The translations under genes were made by a program, and so were the position numbers. A stretch of DNA of 62,781 nucleotides. Source: Chlamydiota bacterium (GTDB lineage: Bacteria; Chlamydiota; Chlamydiia; Chlamydiales; JAAZZY01). Below are positions 51,346 through 58,535 of the stretch, one piece after another. Within the stretch, counting starts at the first letter, position 1. The number at the start of each line of letters is the position of its first letter. A model generated the notes under the pieces. The model made no database searches. It saw nothing but the letters and a program-made list of their open reading frames with translations, and was not told the DNA's origin. The stretch is taken from positions 1 to 62,781 of the forward strand of contig JAJACU010000032.1 in NCBI GenBank assembly GCA_022601345.1. The letters run 5' to 3'.

Positions 51346-52173
51346 ATGCATACTTTCTCAATAAAAAATTTTAAAGTGGGCCCCAAACAAAAACTTGCTG
51401 TTATGTCCGGTCCGTGCGTCATAGAAAACAAAGATCACACTCTTCAATGCGCCCGTCAATTGGTAAAAATTTTTAATGATTTTGACCTTAACTTTATCTT
51501 TAAAGCAAGCTTTGACAAAGCAAACCGCAGCTCAATTGACTCATATCGCGGCCCAGGCCTTGAAGAAGGACTCGACATTCTTAAGAGTGTAAAAGACGAA
51601 CTTGATATACCTATTGTTACGGACGTCCACACTCCAGAGCAAGCTAAAGCTGCTGCTGAAATTTGCGATATTATTCAAATACCTGCATTTCTATGCAGAC
51701 AAACAGACTTAGTGGTTGCTTGTGCTCAAACTAATGCTGTTATTAATGTGAAAAAAGGACAGTTTTTAGCTCCTTGGGACATGTCACAAGTCATTTCAAA
51801 AATTGAAGGCACCGGTAATAAAAAAATTATCTTAGTCGATAGAGGAACGTCCTTTGGCTATAACAATCTAGTAAGCGATATGCGTGCGATCCCCATCATG
51901 CAGAATTTGGGCTACCCTGTTTGCTATGATGCTTCACACTCTGTTCAATTGCCAGGAGGGTTAGGAACAAGCTCTGGAGGACAACGAGAATTTATTCCAA
52001 CGCTTGCTAAGTCTGCAATAGCTGCAGGAGCAAACCTCTTATTTATCGAATCACACCCCAACCCTGAAAATGCACTTAGCGACAAAGCTTCTGTATTTCC
52101 ATTCAAAGACTTACCTAAATTTTTGTCTGAAATCGAAAAACTCTACAACGTAGTGCAATCATTTAATGTTTAA
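51346..52173 (+). CDS. kdsA: 3-deoxy-D-manno-octulosonate 8-phosphate (KDO8P) synthase
   Basis: KdsA condenses PEP with arabinose 5-phosphate to make KDO-8-phosphate for lipopolysaccharide core. At 275 aa it is full length. Signatures are SGPCVIENKDH, FKASFDKANRSS, YRGPGLEEGLDIL, PIVTDVHTP, IQIPAFLCRQTDL and the C-terminal DASHSVQLPGG and FIESHPNP. The IQIPAFLCRQTDL cysteine position and the overall form fit the metal-dependent or -independent enzymes; I cannot separate these with confidence. It overlaps the lptC-like gene by 8 bp, so LPS sugar synthesis and LPS transport genes are coupled. Confidence 0.97.
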   Translation: MHTFSIKNFKVGPKQKLAVMSGPCVIENKDHTLQCARQLVKIFNDFDLNFIFKASFDKANRSSIDSYRGPGLEEGLDILKSVKDELDIPIVTDVHTPEQAKAAAEICDIIQIPAFLCRQTDLVVACAQTNAVINVKKGQFLAPWDMSQVISKIEGTGNKKIILVDRGTSFGYNNLVSDMRAIPIMQNLGYPVCYDASHSVQLPGGLGTSSGGQREFIPTLAKSAIAAGANLLFIESHPNPENALSDKASVFPFKDLPKFLSEIEKLYNVVQSFNV

Positions 52174-52801
52174 AAAAAGAAGTTTCACTTTAGTTCTTTT
52201 CTTGCTTGCTTGTTTTTCTTTTACTCTTTTTTCAATGTTTCGCATCTCCAAGAGAAACAGAAGAAAGTACTCTAAAGTTTTAAGCAAACTTCAGCCTCAA
52301 GATCAAAAACACTATGGAGCTTCCAAAAGAAGCCTCGTCAAAAAAGATGTTTGGGTTGAAAAACCAGATAACCTCTACCACTACATAGTAGTATCTGGAG
52401 ATTCTATCTTGCATCTCAATCAAATGAGATCTTCTCAAACACACGTTATTGAAGAAATGGGAGACATTACGTGCTACTTGCAACAAAAAAAATATTTTAT
52501 GGATTCAAATGGCAATGAAGTGCCTGAACAAACTGCTGTGCCTATGCAGCAAGTGTGTGTACTAAAAATGGCTGAAGGAAGCTACAACTACTTCAATAAG
52601 AAGTTTATAGCTCAAAATGCTCTTATACAAGTCTTCCAACTTCCTGGCCACGAGTTAACAACAAAAATATCTTTGGAAAATGCAACAAAAGTTTTAGATG
52701 GTAAATGTGACAGTGTAAATTTCTCTTTCAATGACAACAAACCTAAATTAAAAACTCAAAACTTAAAAGCTCAAGTCTACACACAAAGTAATCGTTTATG
52801 A
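52166..52801 (+). CDS. lptC: LptC-like LPS transport periplasmic anchor protein
   Basis: The protein has one N-terminal membrane helix (about residues 8-25: FTLVLFLLACFSFTLFSMF) and a basic linker (RISKRNRRKYSK). A beta-strand-rich domain with an LptA/LptC-like pattern follows (GDITCYLQQKKYFMDSNGN, NALIQVFQLPGHELTT). At 211 aa it is close to E. coli LptC (191 aa). Sequence similarity by eye is weak. I infer LptC mainly from topology and its place between kdsA and the lptA-like and lptB genes, the same order as kdsC-lptC-lptA-lptB of E. coli. It overlaps lptA by 4 bp. Confidence 0.65.
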   Translation: MFKKRSFTLVLFLLACFSFTLFSMFRISKRNRRKYSKVLSKLQPQDQKHYGASKRSLVKKDVWVEKPDNLYHYIVVSGDSILHLNQMRSSQTHVIEEMGDITCYLQQKKYFMDSNGNEVPEQTAVPMQQVCVLKMAEGSYNYFNKKFIAQNALIQVFQLPGHELTTKISLENATKVLDGKCDSVNFSFNDNKPKLKTQNLKAQVYTQSNRL

Positions 52802-53442
52802 AAAAAATCTTGATACTTCTTGCACTCTTTACCCCCTACGTACTCTCAGCAGAGTTCCCAATTATCAGCAATGGCATTACTGAGATAAGCTACTTAGATG
52901 CCAACAATGTAGAGCAGCATCACATCACATGCCATGAAAAGGTCGAGCTTGATTTCAACTTTAACTACCTTCAATGCTTGAGCCACGGGCATGATTTAGA
53001 AAAACAAATCCATTTCCATGATGAATTACACGACCTTTATTCAGACCAGCTCAGAGCAACTTACGTTCATAAAGATGGAGCCTTCTCTTTAGATCAGCTC
53101 AAAATTTATGGGAATGTCTGCCTAATTCAAAAAGAAGACCCCGCGCAAATTATTGCTTTTGATGAACTTCAATACGCTTTAGCTGACCAACTCGATTACA
53201 GCTTTACAAGCGATCAAATTACACTGCGTGCAAAAGAAGGATCTAGTGTGTTATATTATGATCAACTCAACAACTATCGAATATCTGCACCTGAAGTACT
53301 ACTTAGGCGCAGCCCTGAAACAAACCAAGCGATGGTTGATGGCAAAGGAAAAGTTCGTTTTGTATTTGAAGAAGACGAACTAGAAAAATTTAAAACTCAT
53401 TTTTTTGGAAAAGGTAAGGACTTTGAGCATGACAAACTCTGA
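52798..53442 (+). CDS. lptA: LptA-like periplasmic LPS bridge protein
   Basis: An N-terminal signal peptide (MKKILILLALFTPYVLSA) is followed by ~195 beta-rich residues with OstA-like strands (AFSLDQLKIYGNVCLIQKED, FDELQYALADQL, QAMVDGKGKVRFVFEED). The predicted role is to pass LPS from the LptBFGC complex to the outer-membrane LptD. It overlaps lptC by 4 bp and lptB by 14 bp, consistent with one translationally coupled operon. Assignment rests on signal peptide, strand pattern and gene order; a second LptC-type protein is possible. Confidence 0.65.
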   Translation: MKKILILLALFTPYVLSAEFPIISNGITEISYLDANNVEQHHITCHEKVELDFNFNYLQCLSHGHDLEKQIHFHDELHDLYSDQLRATYVHKDGAFSLDQLKIYGNVCLIQKEDPAQIIAFDELQYALADQLDYSFTSDQITLRAKEGSSVLYYDQLNNYRISAPEVLLRRSPETNQAMVDGKGKVRFVFEEDELEKFKTHFFGKGKDFEHDKL

Positions 53443-54163
53443 TTTTCTCTTCTATGTTGATGGCCTTGTTAAAAAATATGGTTCAAAAACTGTTGTCAAT
53501 AATTTAAGCTTTGGAATCCATCAAGGAGAGGTCTTAGGCCTTTTAGGGCCTAATGGAGCAGGTAAAACGACAGCCTTTTATATGGCCATTGGTTTAGTGC
53601 ACCAAGACAGTGGATTAATCAAATTCAAAGGCAAAGACATCTCATCTCACTCTATATATAAGAGAGCTCAGATGGGTATGGGATATTTAGCTCAAGAACC
53701 CTCTGTTTTCAGAAACCTTACTGTTGAGAAGAACATCCTCTGCATCCTTGAAACCCTCCCAATAACCTATAAAGAGAGGAAAAATCGCCTCTCTGAGCTC
53801 CTTTCAGAGCTCAATTTGCAGTCATTGGCCAAAAAGAAGGCTACGGCTCTCTCTGGAGGAGAACGCCGCAGACTAGAGATTACAAGAGCCTTAGTCACAA
53901 ACCCTTCCTTTATCCTCCTCGATGAGCCATTTGCCAACATTGACCCCATTACTATTAATGACGTCAAAAACATGGTTAAACTACTCTCTAACAAAGGGAT
54001 AAGCATATTGATCACCGATCATAATGCTAGAGAGATCTTCTCAATTGTTGATAGATGTTATCTTATCCAAAAAGGCCAAGTTTCCTTTAGTGGCTCAGTA
54101 GATGAGCTTATTTCCAACCCTGAGGCCAGAGAAAGCTATCTCGGCAAAGATTTCGCCCTCTAA
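53429..54163 (+). CDS. lptB: LPS export ABC transporter ATP-binding protein LptB
   Basis: LptB is the ATPase of the LptB2FG complex that lifts LPS from the inner membrane. Walker A is GPNGAGKTT, the Q-loop segment is LAQEPSVFRNLTVEKNI (the diagnostic LPQEPSIFR-like block), the signature is LSGGERRR, and Walker B is ILLDEPFANIDP. The H-loop is LITDHNARE, again LptB-like. I start at the ATG at 53429, because AAGG/AGGA sits 8 bases upstream; a TTG at 53405 is possible. It ends the kdsA-lptC-lptA-lptB group. Confidence 0.95.
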   Translation: MTNSDFLFYVDGLVKKYGSKTVVNNLSFGIHQGEVLGLLGPNGAGKTTAFYMAIGLVHQDSGLIKFKGKDISSHSIYKRAQMGMGYLAQEPSVFRNLTVEKNILCILETLPITYKERKNRLSELLSELNLQSLAKKKATALSGGERRRLEITRALVTNPSFILLDEPFANIDPITINDVKNMVKLLSNKGISILITDHNAREIFSIVDRCYLIQKGQVSFSGSVDELISNPEARESYLGKDFAL

Positions 54164-54197
54164 TTAGTTAACTAACACCTTTTTTTTAATTAATTAT

Positions 54198-54226
54198 TTG
54201 ACAAAATAATAAATATAAGTTAAAAT
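54198..54226 (+). promoter_or_regulatory. Near-consensus promoter for the 129-aa gene
   Basis: A perfect TTGACA is separated by 17 bp from TAAAAT (five of six). The predicted start is about 46 bases before the ATG at 54279, and AGGAGA lies just before the start codon. Confidence 0.78.
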
Positions 54227-54278
54227 AAATATAGGAAGTTAATAATACTAATACCTTTAATACTCAGGAGACAAAATT

Positions 54279-54668
54279 ATGGCATCATTATCACCCGTTA
54301 AAGCAACATCACAAACAAAAGAAGCACATGCAGCGGTTAGAAAACAACTTGTTGGAATGTTCAACCCAAAAGCTGATCTAGCAACTGTAGCAGGTCGCGC
54401 AGGTAGAACAAAAGCGATTGATTCAAAAATTTCAGCTCTTGCTGCAGCAATGGCTAAAGATTCAGCTTCTAGAACAGGAAGACAAGGACTAGGTGATAAA
54501 GATGTAGTAACAGTTCCTACAAGTACAACAGTTGTAGTTCAGCCGAAAGCTTCAACTCGTAAAGATGCTACAGTTAATACTCCACTGATTGTTAAAGATG
54601 AAGATGAAAAAAAACTAACTTGCTGTCAAAAAGTTATGAAAGCAGTTTGCTGTTGTATTTCAAGCTAG
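54279..54668 (+). CDS. Small unrecognised protein with C-terminal cysteine cluster (CaaX-like end)
   Basis: This 129-aa protein is not recognised. The first ~110 residues are polar, alanine/threonine/lysine-rich and contain no cysteine. The last 15 residues hold all five (C115, C116, C124-C126) in an amphipathic, basic setting, and the protein ends CISS. A terminal C-x-x-S with upstream cysteines is the layout of eukaryotic prenylated and palmitoylated tails. Serine in the fourth position of the CaaX box is the usual farnesyl type, though serine in the third position is not ideal. Metal binding or disulfide bonding are alternatives. It has its own strong promoter, Shine-Dalgarno and terminator, suggesting high expression. 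Confidence 0.72.
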   Translation: MASLSPVKATSQTKEAHAAVRKQLVGMFNPKADLATVAGRAGRTKAIDSKISALAAAMAKDSASRTGRQGLGDKDVVTVPTSTTVVVQPKASTRKDATVNTPLIVKDEDEKKLTCCQKVMKAVCCCISS

Positions 54669-54699
54669 TTTAAAGCTTAATTTAGAATTTATCATAGGT

Positions 54700-54750
54700 G
54701 AGATCTTGAAAGGCCTTAATTTAGGTTCTTTCACAGATCTCATTTTCTTT
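54700..54750 (+). terminator. Terminator after the 129-aa gene, overlapping the ndk end
   Basis: GAGATCTTGAAAG pairs with CTTTCACAGATCTC (13 bp with one bulged C, 15-base loop), followed by the T-rich ATTTTCTTT. The hairpin's distal arm is within the last ndk codons. Confidence 0.55.
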
Positions 54751-55152
54751 GAAAAAGAATGCTATTTCTGTTTTTGCAGTGTCTGGCGCATCAGATCCAT
54801 GAACAGCATTCTCACCAACAGACTTAGCAAATTCATTGCGAATGGTGCCTTTTTCTGCTTTACTAGGGTCAGTTGCTCCCATTACCTCACGGTTTTTAGC
54901 AATAGCGTCAACACCTTCTAAAACTTGAACAAGAACAGGACCTGATGTCATAAACTCAACAAGTTCTCCAAAGAAAGGACGCTCTTTATGAACAGCATAA
55001 AATTCACCAGCTTGTTTTTCTGTAAGGTGCATCATTTTACATGCAACTATTACAAGACCCGCTTCTTCAAATTTAGACAGAATAGCCCCGATTTCATTAC
55101 ATGCAACTGCATCTGGCTTAATAATCGATAGTGTTCTCTGATTTGCGCTCAT
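54721..55152 (-). CDS. ndk: Nucleoside diphosphate kinase
   Basis: Ndk balances nucleoside triphosphates by phosphate transfer through a histidine. At 143 aa it is full length. The N-terminal [10 protein letters not shown] and the active-site NAVHGSD (phosphorylated H118) are intact, with the ATP-binding [16 protein letters not shown] and [15 protein letters not shown] blocks. It is preceded by a possible promoter at 55198-55227 and by the 91-aa gene, which ends in its own terminator, so ndk is probably a single-gene transcript. Confidence 0.97.
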   Translation of the reverse strand: MSANQRTLSIIKPDAVACNEIGAILSKFEEAGLVIVACKMMHLTEKQAGEFYAVHKERPFFGELVEFMTSGPVLVQVLEGVDAIAKNREVMGATDPSKAEKGTIRNEFAKSVGENAVHGSDAPDTAKTEIAFFFKENEICERT

Positions 55153-55197
55153 GGGTATCTCTGGATCCTATTTTAATGATTAAAGATTTGTGCGCAA

Positions 55198-55227
55198 ATT
55201 ATAGGGTTTTACCAAGAAAATAAACAA
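55198..55227 (-). promoter_or_regulatory. Likely ndk promoter
   Basis: On the minus strand, TTGTTT and a perfect TATAAT are separated by 18 bp. The predicted start is about 40 bases before the ndk ATG. Confidence 0.5.
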
Positions 55228-55276
55228 TTAAAATCTTTTAAAAATAAAAAAGAATTGATTTATTAACAATTTCTTT

Positions 55277-55301
55277 AAAAAAAGTTTCATCTTCTATGAA
55301 A
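55277..55301 (-). terminator. Terminator of the 91-aa gene
   Basis: On the minus strand, TTTCAT/ATGAAA (6-bp stem, 5-base loop) is followed by C and seven T. The stop codon of the gene lies in the hairpin loop. Confidence 0.55.
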
Positions 55302-55569
55302 GTAAAAGAGTTGCCAGAGATTGAGCTCTTGATGTCCCCTCTCCAAAGAAGGCTCCTAGCGCGGCACCTGCAAGAGTAATTTTCCAAAATGTTTTATCTT
55401 TTAAAGCTGCAGGGACCACAGTTTTAATGTAAGATGGATTGAAGTTTTTTGAAACCTTATTACCCAGTGCCTGAGCAAAAGTTAATTCTAAATCTTTACT
55501 CACAAAGCCAAGTGCAGCGCCTCCAAGGCCTCCTAAAACGCTTCCAACTGCTGTATATGGATGAATCAT
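55294..55569 (-). CDS. Small glycine-rich hydrophobic protein (unrecognised)
   Basis: This 91-aa protein has two glycine/alanine-rich hydrophobic stretches, AVGSVLGGLGGAALGFV (about residues 7-23) and ITLAGAALGAFFGEG (about 64-78). A more polar, lysine-containing middle lies between them. The GxxxG and glycine-zipper-like pattern suggests membrane insertion. It follows pckG by 55 bases on the same strand, with a TATAAT at 55597-55602 and GGGG before the ATG that may give it its own start. Its own terminator supports it being a real gene. No function is evident. Confidence 0.65.
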   Translation of the reverse strand: MIHPYTAVGSVLGGLGGAALGFVSKDLELTFAQALGNKVSKNFNPSYIKTVVPAALKDKTFWKITLAGAALGAFFGEGTSRAQSLATLLLS

Positions 55570-55624
55570 TATAACCCCAAAGTTTTATGTTACTAAATTA
55601 TAGTGAGTTTAGGAATTATAAAGG

Positions 55625-57436
55625 CTAATTTGCAAGCCTTTTCTCAAGACTCTCTAGTTCTTGGGAAATTTCTTGTGGAAGACGATCTTTGAAAAGAGTG
55701 AAAAAGTTTTTGAGCTCACCAAGCTCATGCGTCCACTCTTGAGCGTCTATTTCAAATAGGTTTTTTAAATGCTTTTCTGAAATATTCAACCCCGAAACGT
55801 CGAGTGAATTCAATCTAGGGATAAAGCCAACTGGAGATTTCTCTTTAACATCTTGCCCTTGAACACTCTCAAAAATCCACTTTAATACCCGCGAGTTTTC
55901 ACCAAAACCTGGCCATAAGAAATCACCTTTACAATCTTTCCTAAACCAGTTTACGCAAAAAATCTTAGGCAAACTAAGGCCTTGTTTCTTTCCAATTTCA
56001 AACCAATGCTTGAAATAATCCCCCATATGATAGCCACAAAAAGGAAGCATTGCAAAAGGATCATGACGAAGCTTTCCAACTGAGCCTTCAGCTGCCGCTG
56101 TTGTTTCAGAAGAGATACTTGCTCCTAGAAACACCCCATGTTGCCAATCTAATGATTCATAAACTAGAGGAACATTATGAGCTCTTCTTCCTCCAAAAAT
56201 AATTCCTTCAATTGGAACTCCTTTAGGATTTTCCCAATTTGGATCAATTATTGGACATTGATTTGCTGGCGCAGCAAAGCGCGCATTGGAATGAGCAGCT
56301 TTAGAACCAAGAGATGGGCTCCAGTCTTGAGAAAGCCAGTCTACAAGGTGATCAGGCCTTTTCCCATCCATACCTTCCCACCATATATCTTGATCGTCTG
56401 TTAAAGCAACGTTTGTGAAGATTGTATTTTTTCGAAGTGAATACATTGCATTGGGATTAGAGGTAAAAGATGTCCCGGGAGCAACACCAAAAAAACCATT
56501 TTCTGGATTAATTGCATAAAGCTTGCCATCTTCTTGAAAATGCATCCATGCAATATCGTCCCCAACACATTCTACTTTCCAACCATCTAATGTAGCATTC
56601 ATCATTGCAAGGTTGGTCTTTCCACACGCTGATGGGAAAGCAGCCGCGAAATACTTTTTTTCACCTTCAGGATTTGTCAAACCCAAAATAAGCATATGCT
56701 CTGCAAGCCAGCCTTGCTCTTTGGCCATCACTGATGCGATGCGCAGAGCAAAACATTTTTTACCAAGTAGGGCATTTCCCCCATACCCACTACCATATGA
56801 CCAAATACTTTTTGTTGTTGGGAAATGAACAATATGACGTTTTTTTGGGTTACAAGGCCACGAAACATCTGCTTTACCATCTTTTAAGGGAACCCCAACT
56901 GAATGTGTGCCAGCAATAAAGTCTCCTTCATCACCAAGCACATCTAAAACTTTTGTTGAAACCCGAGCCATAATTCTCATTGAACATACTACGTAGGGTG
57001 AGTCTGTGATTTCTATTCCAATATGTGAGAACTTTGAATCAAGTGGCCCCATACAATAGGGAATTACATACATTGTACGCCCTTTCATACAGCCTTTGAA
57101 AAGAGCACTGAGCTTCTCTCGCATAATACGAGGATCTTCCCAGTTATTTGTAGGTCCTGCATCGTCTTTAGATTCACTGCAAATAAAAGTACTGGCTTCT
57201 ACTCGAGCCACATCTTCTGGATCTGAGCGTGCAAGGTAACTACCAGGCCTTAGGTCAGGGTCTAAAGCAACAATAGTTTTAGTGCTAATGAGAGTATTGA
57301 TCAGGTGTTGGTGCTCATCTTTTGATCCTGTACAGAGATGAACCTTATCGGGATTACATAATTCAATTTTTTGCTTAATCCATGAGCGCAGCTTTAAGTT
57401 AGAAGTCCATGACTCTAACGCATCTATGGAGCTCAT
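55625..57436 (-). CDS. pckG: Phosphoenolpyruvate carboxykinase (GTP)
   Basis: PckG interconverts oxaloacetate and PEP with GTP, linking the TCA cycle with gluconeogenesis. At 603 aa it is a full-length GTP-type enzyme. The kinase-1a motif FPSACGKTNLAMM with the reactive cysteine is present, as are GDDIAWM (kinase-2), the YVIPYCMGPLDSKFSHIGIEITDSPYVV substrate loop and a C-terminal FLWPGFGENSRVLKW guanine-binding block. It follows mreB by 3 bp and mreB follows the SNF2 helicase closely, giving the helicase-mreB-pckG order I recall for Chlamydia. Confidence 0.97.
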   Translation of the reverse strand: MSSIDALESWTSNLKLRSWIKQKIELCNPDKVHLCTGSKDEHQHLINTLISTKTIVALDPDLRPGSYLARSDPEDVARVEASTFICSESKDDAGPTNNWEDPRIMREKLSALFKGCMKGRTMYVIPYCMGPLDSKFSHIGIEITDSPYVVCSMRIMARVSTKVLDVLGDEGDFIAGTHSVGVPLKDGKADVSWPCNPKKRHIVHFPTTKSIWSYGSGYGGNALLGKKCFALRIASVMAKEQGWLAEHMLILGLTNPEGEKKYFAAAFPSACGKTNLAMMNATLDGWKVECVGDDIAWMHFQEDGKLYAINPENGFFGVAPGTSFTSNPNAMYSLRKNTIFTNVALTDDQDIWWEGMDGKRPDHLVDWLSQDWSPSLGSKAAHSNARFAAPANQCPIIDPNWENPKGVPIEGIIFGGRRAHNVPLVYESLDWQHGVFLGASISSETTAAAEGSVGKLRHDPFAMLPFCGYHMGDYFKHWFEIGKKQGLSLPKIFCVNWFRKDCKGDFLWPGFGENSRVLKWIFESVQGQDVKEKSPVGFIPRLNSLDVSGLNISEKHLKNLFEIDAQEWTHELGELKNFFTLFKDRLPQEISQELESLEKRLAN

Positions 57437-57439
57437 TGA

Positions 57440-58528
57440 TTATATGCCCACTTTACGCTTCTTGAACTTGTCGAGATACTCTAGAGCTTTTCCAGTACCC
57501 AAACAAACCACAAGAAGTGGATTTGGAGCTACAATCATCGGAAGGCCAGTTTCTTTAATAAGCGCTTTATCTAGCCCCTTAATCAAAGCCCCACCACCTG
57601 CAAGTACCATGCCTCGCTCGACAAGGTCAGCTGCAAGCTCAGGAGGGCACTTCTCAAGTGTGAGCTTCACACATTCTATGATTTGTTGAATAGGCTCTGA
57701 TAGACACTCTCTTATCTCTACAGAGTTTATGCGCTTTGTTATAGGAAGACCCGCAACTTGGTCACGTCCGCGCACTTCCATTTCTAGTTCGTTTTCACCT
57801 AAAGGATACGCCGATCCAATTTTCACTTTAATTTCTTCAGCAGTTCTCGGTCCAATCATTAAGTTGTAGGTTCTGCGCATGTAATTAATGATACACTCGT
57901 CAAACTCATCCCCGGCAACTCTTAATGAGCGAGATTCAACAATTCCTCCGAGAGAAATAATCGCAATCTCTGTTGTACCTCCACCAATATCAATGATCAT
58001 GTTGGCACATGGTTCATGAACTGGAAGATCTACCCCAATTGCAGCAGCCATGGGCTCTTCTATCAAAATAACTTCTTGGGCACCTGCATGCAGCGCTGAG
58101 TCTTCAACCGCTCTTTTTTCAACACCTGTAATACCAGATGGAACTGCAATTAATATTTTAGGTCTAAACAGACTACGAGTAGGAGTCACTCTTTTAATGA
58201 GCTCTTTAAGCATACCCTCTGCGATTTCAAAATCAGCGATTACACCATCTTTCATAGGCCTAACAGCGTGAATTTTTTGTGGTGTTTTCCCAAGCATTGC
58301 TTTTGCTTTATGCCCCACAGCAAGAACTTCGTGTGTCTTTGAATCTACAGCTACAACTGAAGGCTCTGAGAGCACTATCCCCTTTCCACGTACATAAACT
58401 AAAGTGTTAGCCGTTCCTAAATCGATTCCAATATCACTGGAAAAAAAACCCGCAAGTCTGTTGAAGCGTCTAAGTGTCGCTTTTTTCATTTGTTCTAGTA
58501 ATACGCTTAATTGATTTCTTTTGATCAT
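57440..58528 (-). CDS. mreB: Rod-shape/division actin homologue MreB
   Basis: MreB is a bacterial actin that directs peptidoglycan synthesis. In Chlamydiae, which mostly lack FtsZ, it organises septal synthesis. The actin phosphate-1 motif ([28 protein letters not shown]), phosphate-2 motif ([15 protein letters not shown]) and adenosine motif ([16 protein letters not shown]) are clear. I start at the ATG at 58528 because AGGGA lies about 5 bases upstream and this avoids a 59-bp overlap with the helicase gene that a start at 58594 would give. Another ATG at 58489 is possible. The N-terminus before the actin fold is basic and amphipathic, fitting a membrane-binding helix. Confidence 0.95.
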   Translation of the reverse strand: MIKRNQLSVLLEQMKKATLRRFNRLAGFFSSDIGIDLGTANTLVYVRGKGIVLSEPSVVAVDSKTHEVLAVGHKAKAMLGKTPQKIHAVRPMKDGVIADFEIAEGMLKELIKRVTPTRSLFRPKILIAVPSGITGVEKRAVEDSALHAGAQEVILIEEPMAAAIGVDLPVHEPCANMIIDIGGGTTEIAIISLGGIVESRSLRVAGDEFDECIINYMRRTYNLMIGPRTAEEIKVKIGSAYPLGENELEMEVRGRDQVAGLPITKRINSVEIRECLSEPIQQIIECVKLTLEKCPPELAADLVERGMVLAGGGALIKGLDKALIKETGLPMIVAPNPLLVVCLGTGKALEYLDKFKKRKVGI

Positions 58529-58535
58529 CTGTTCC

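Noticed and set aside
54164-54190. Possible terminator after lptB (TTAGTTAACTAA then a T run)
   Set aside because: The palindrome gives at most a 4-bp A/T-rich stem, too weak to call, although the T run of eight is suggestive.
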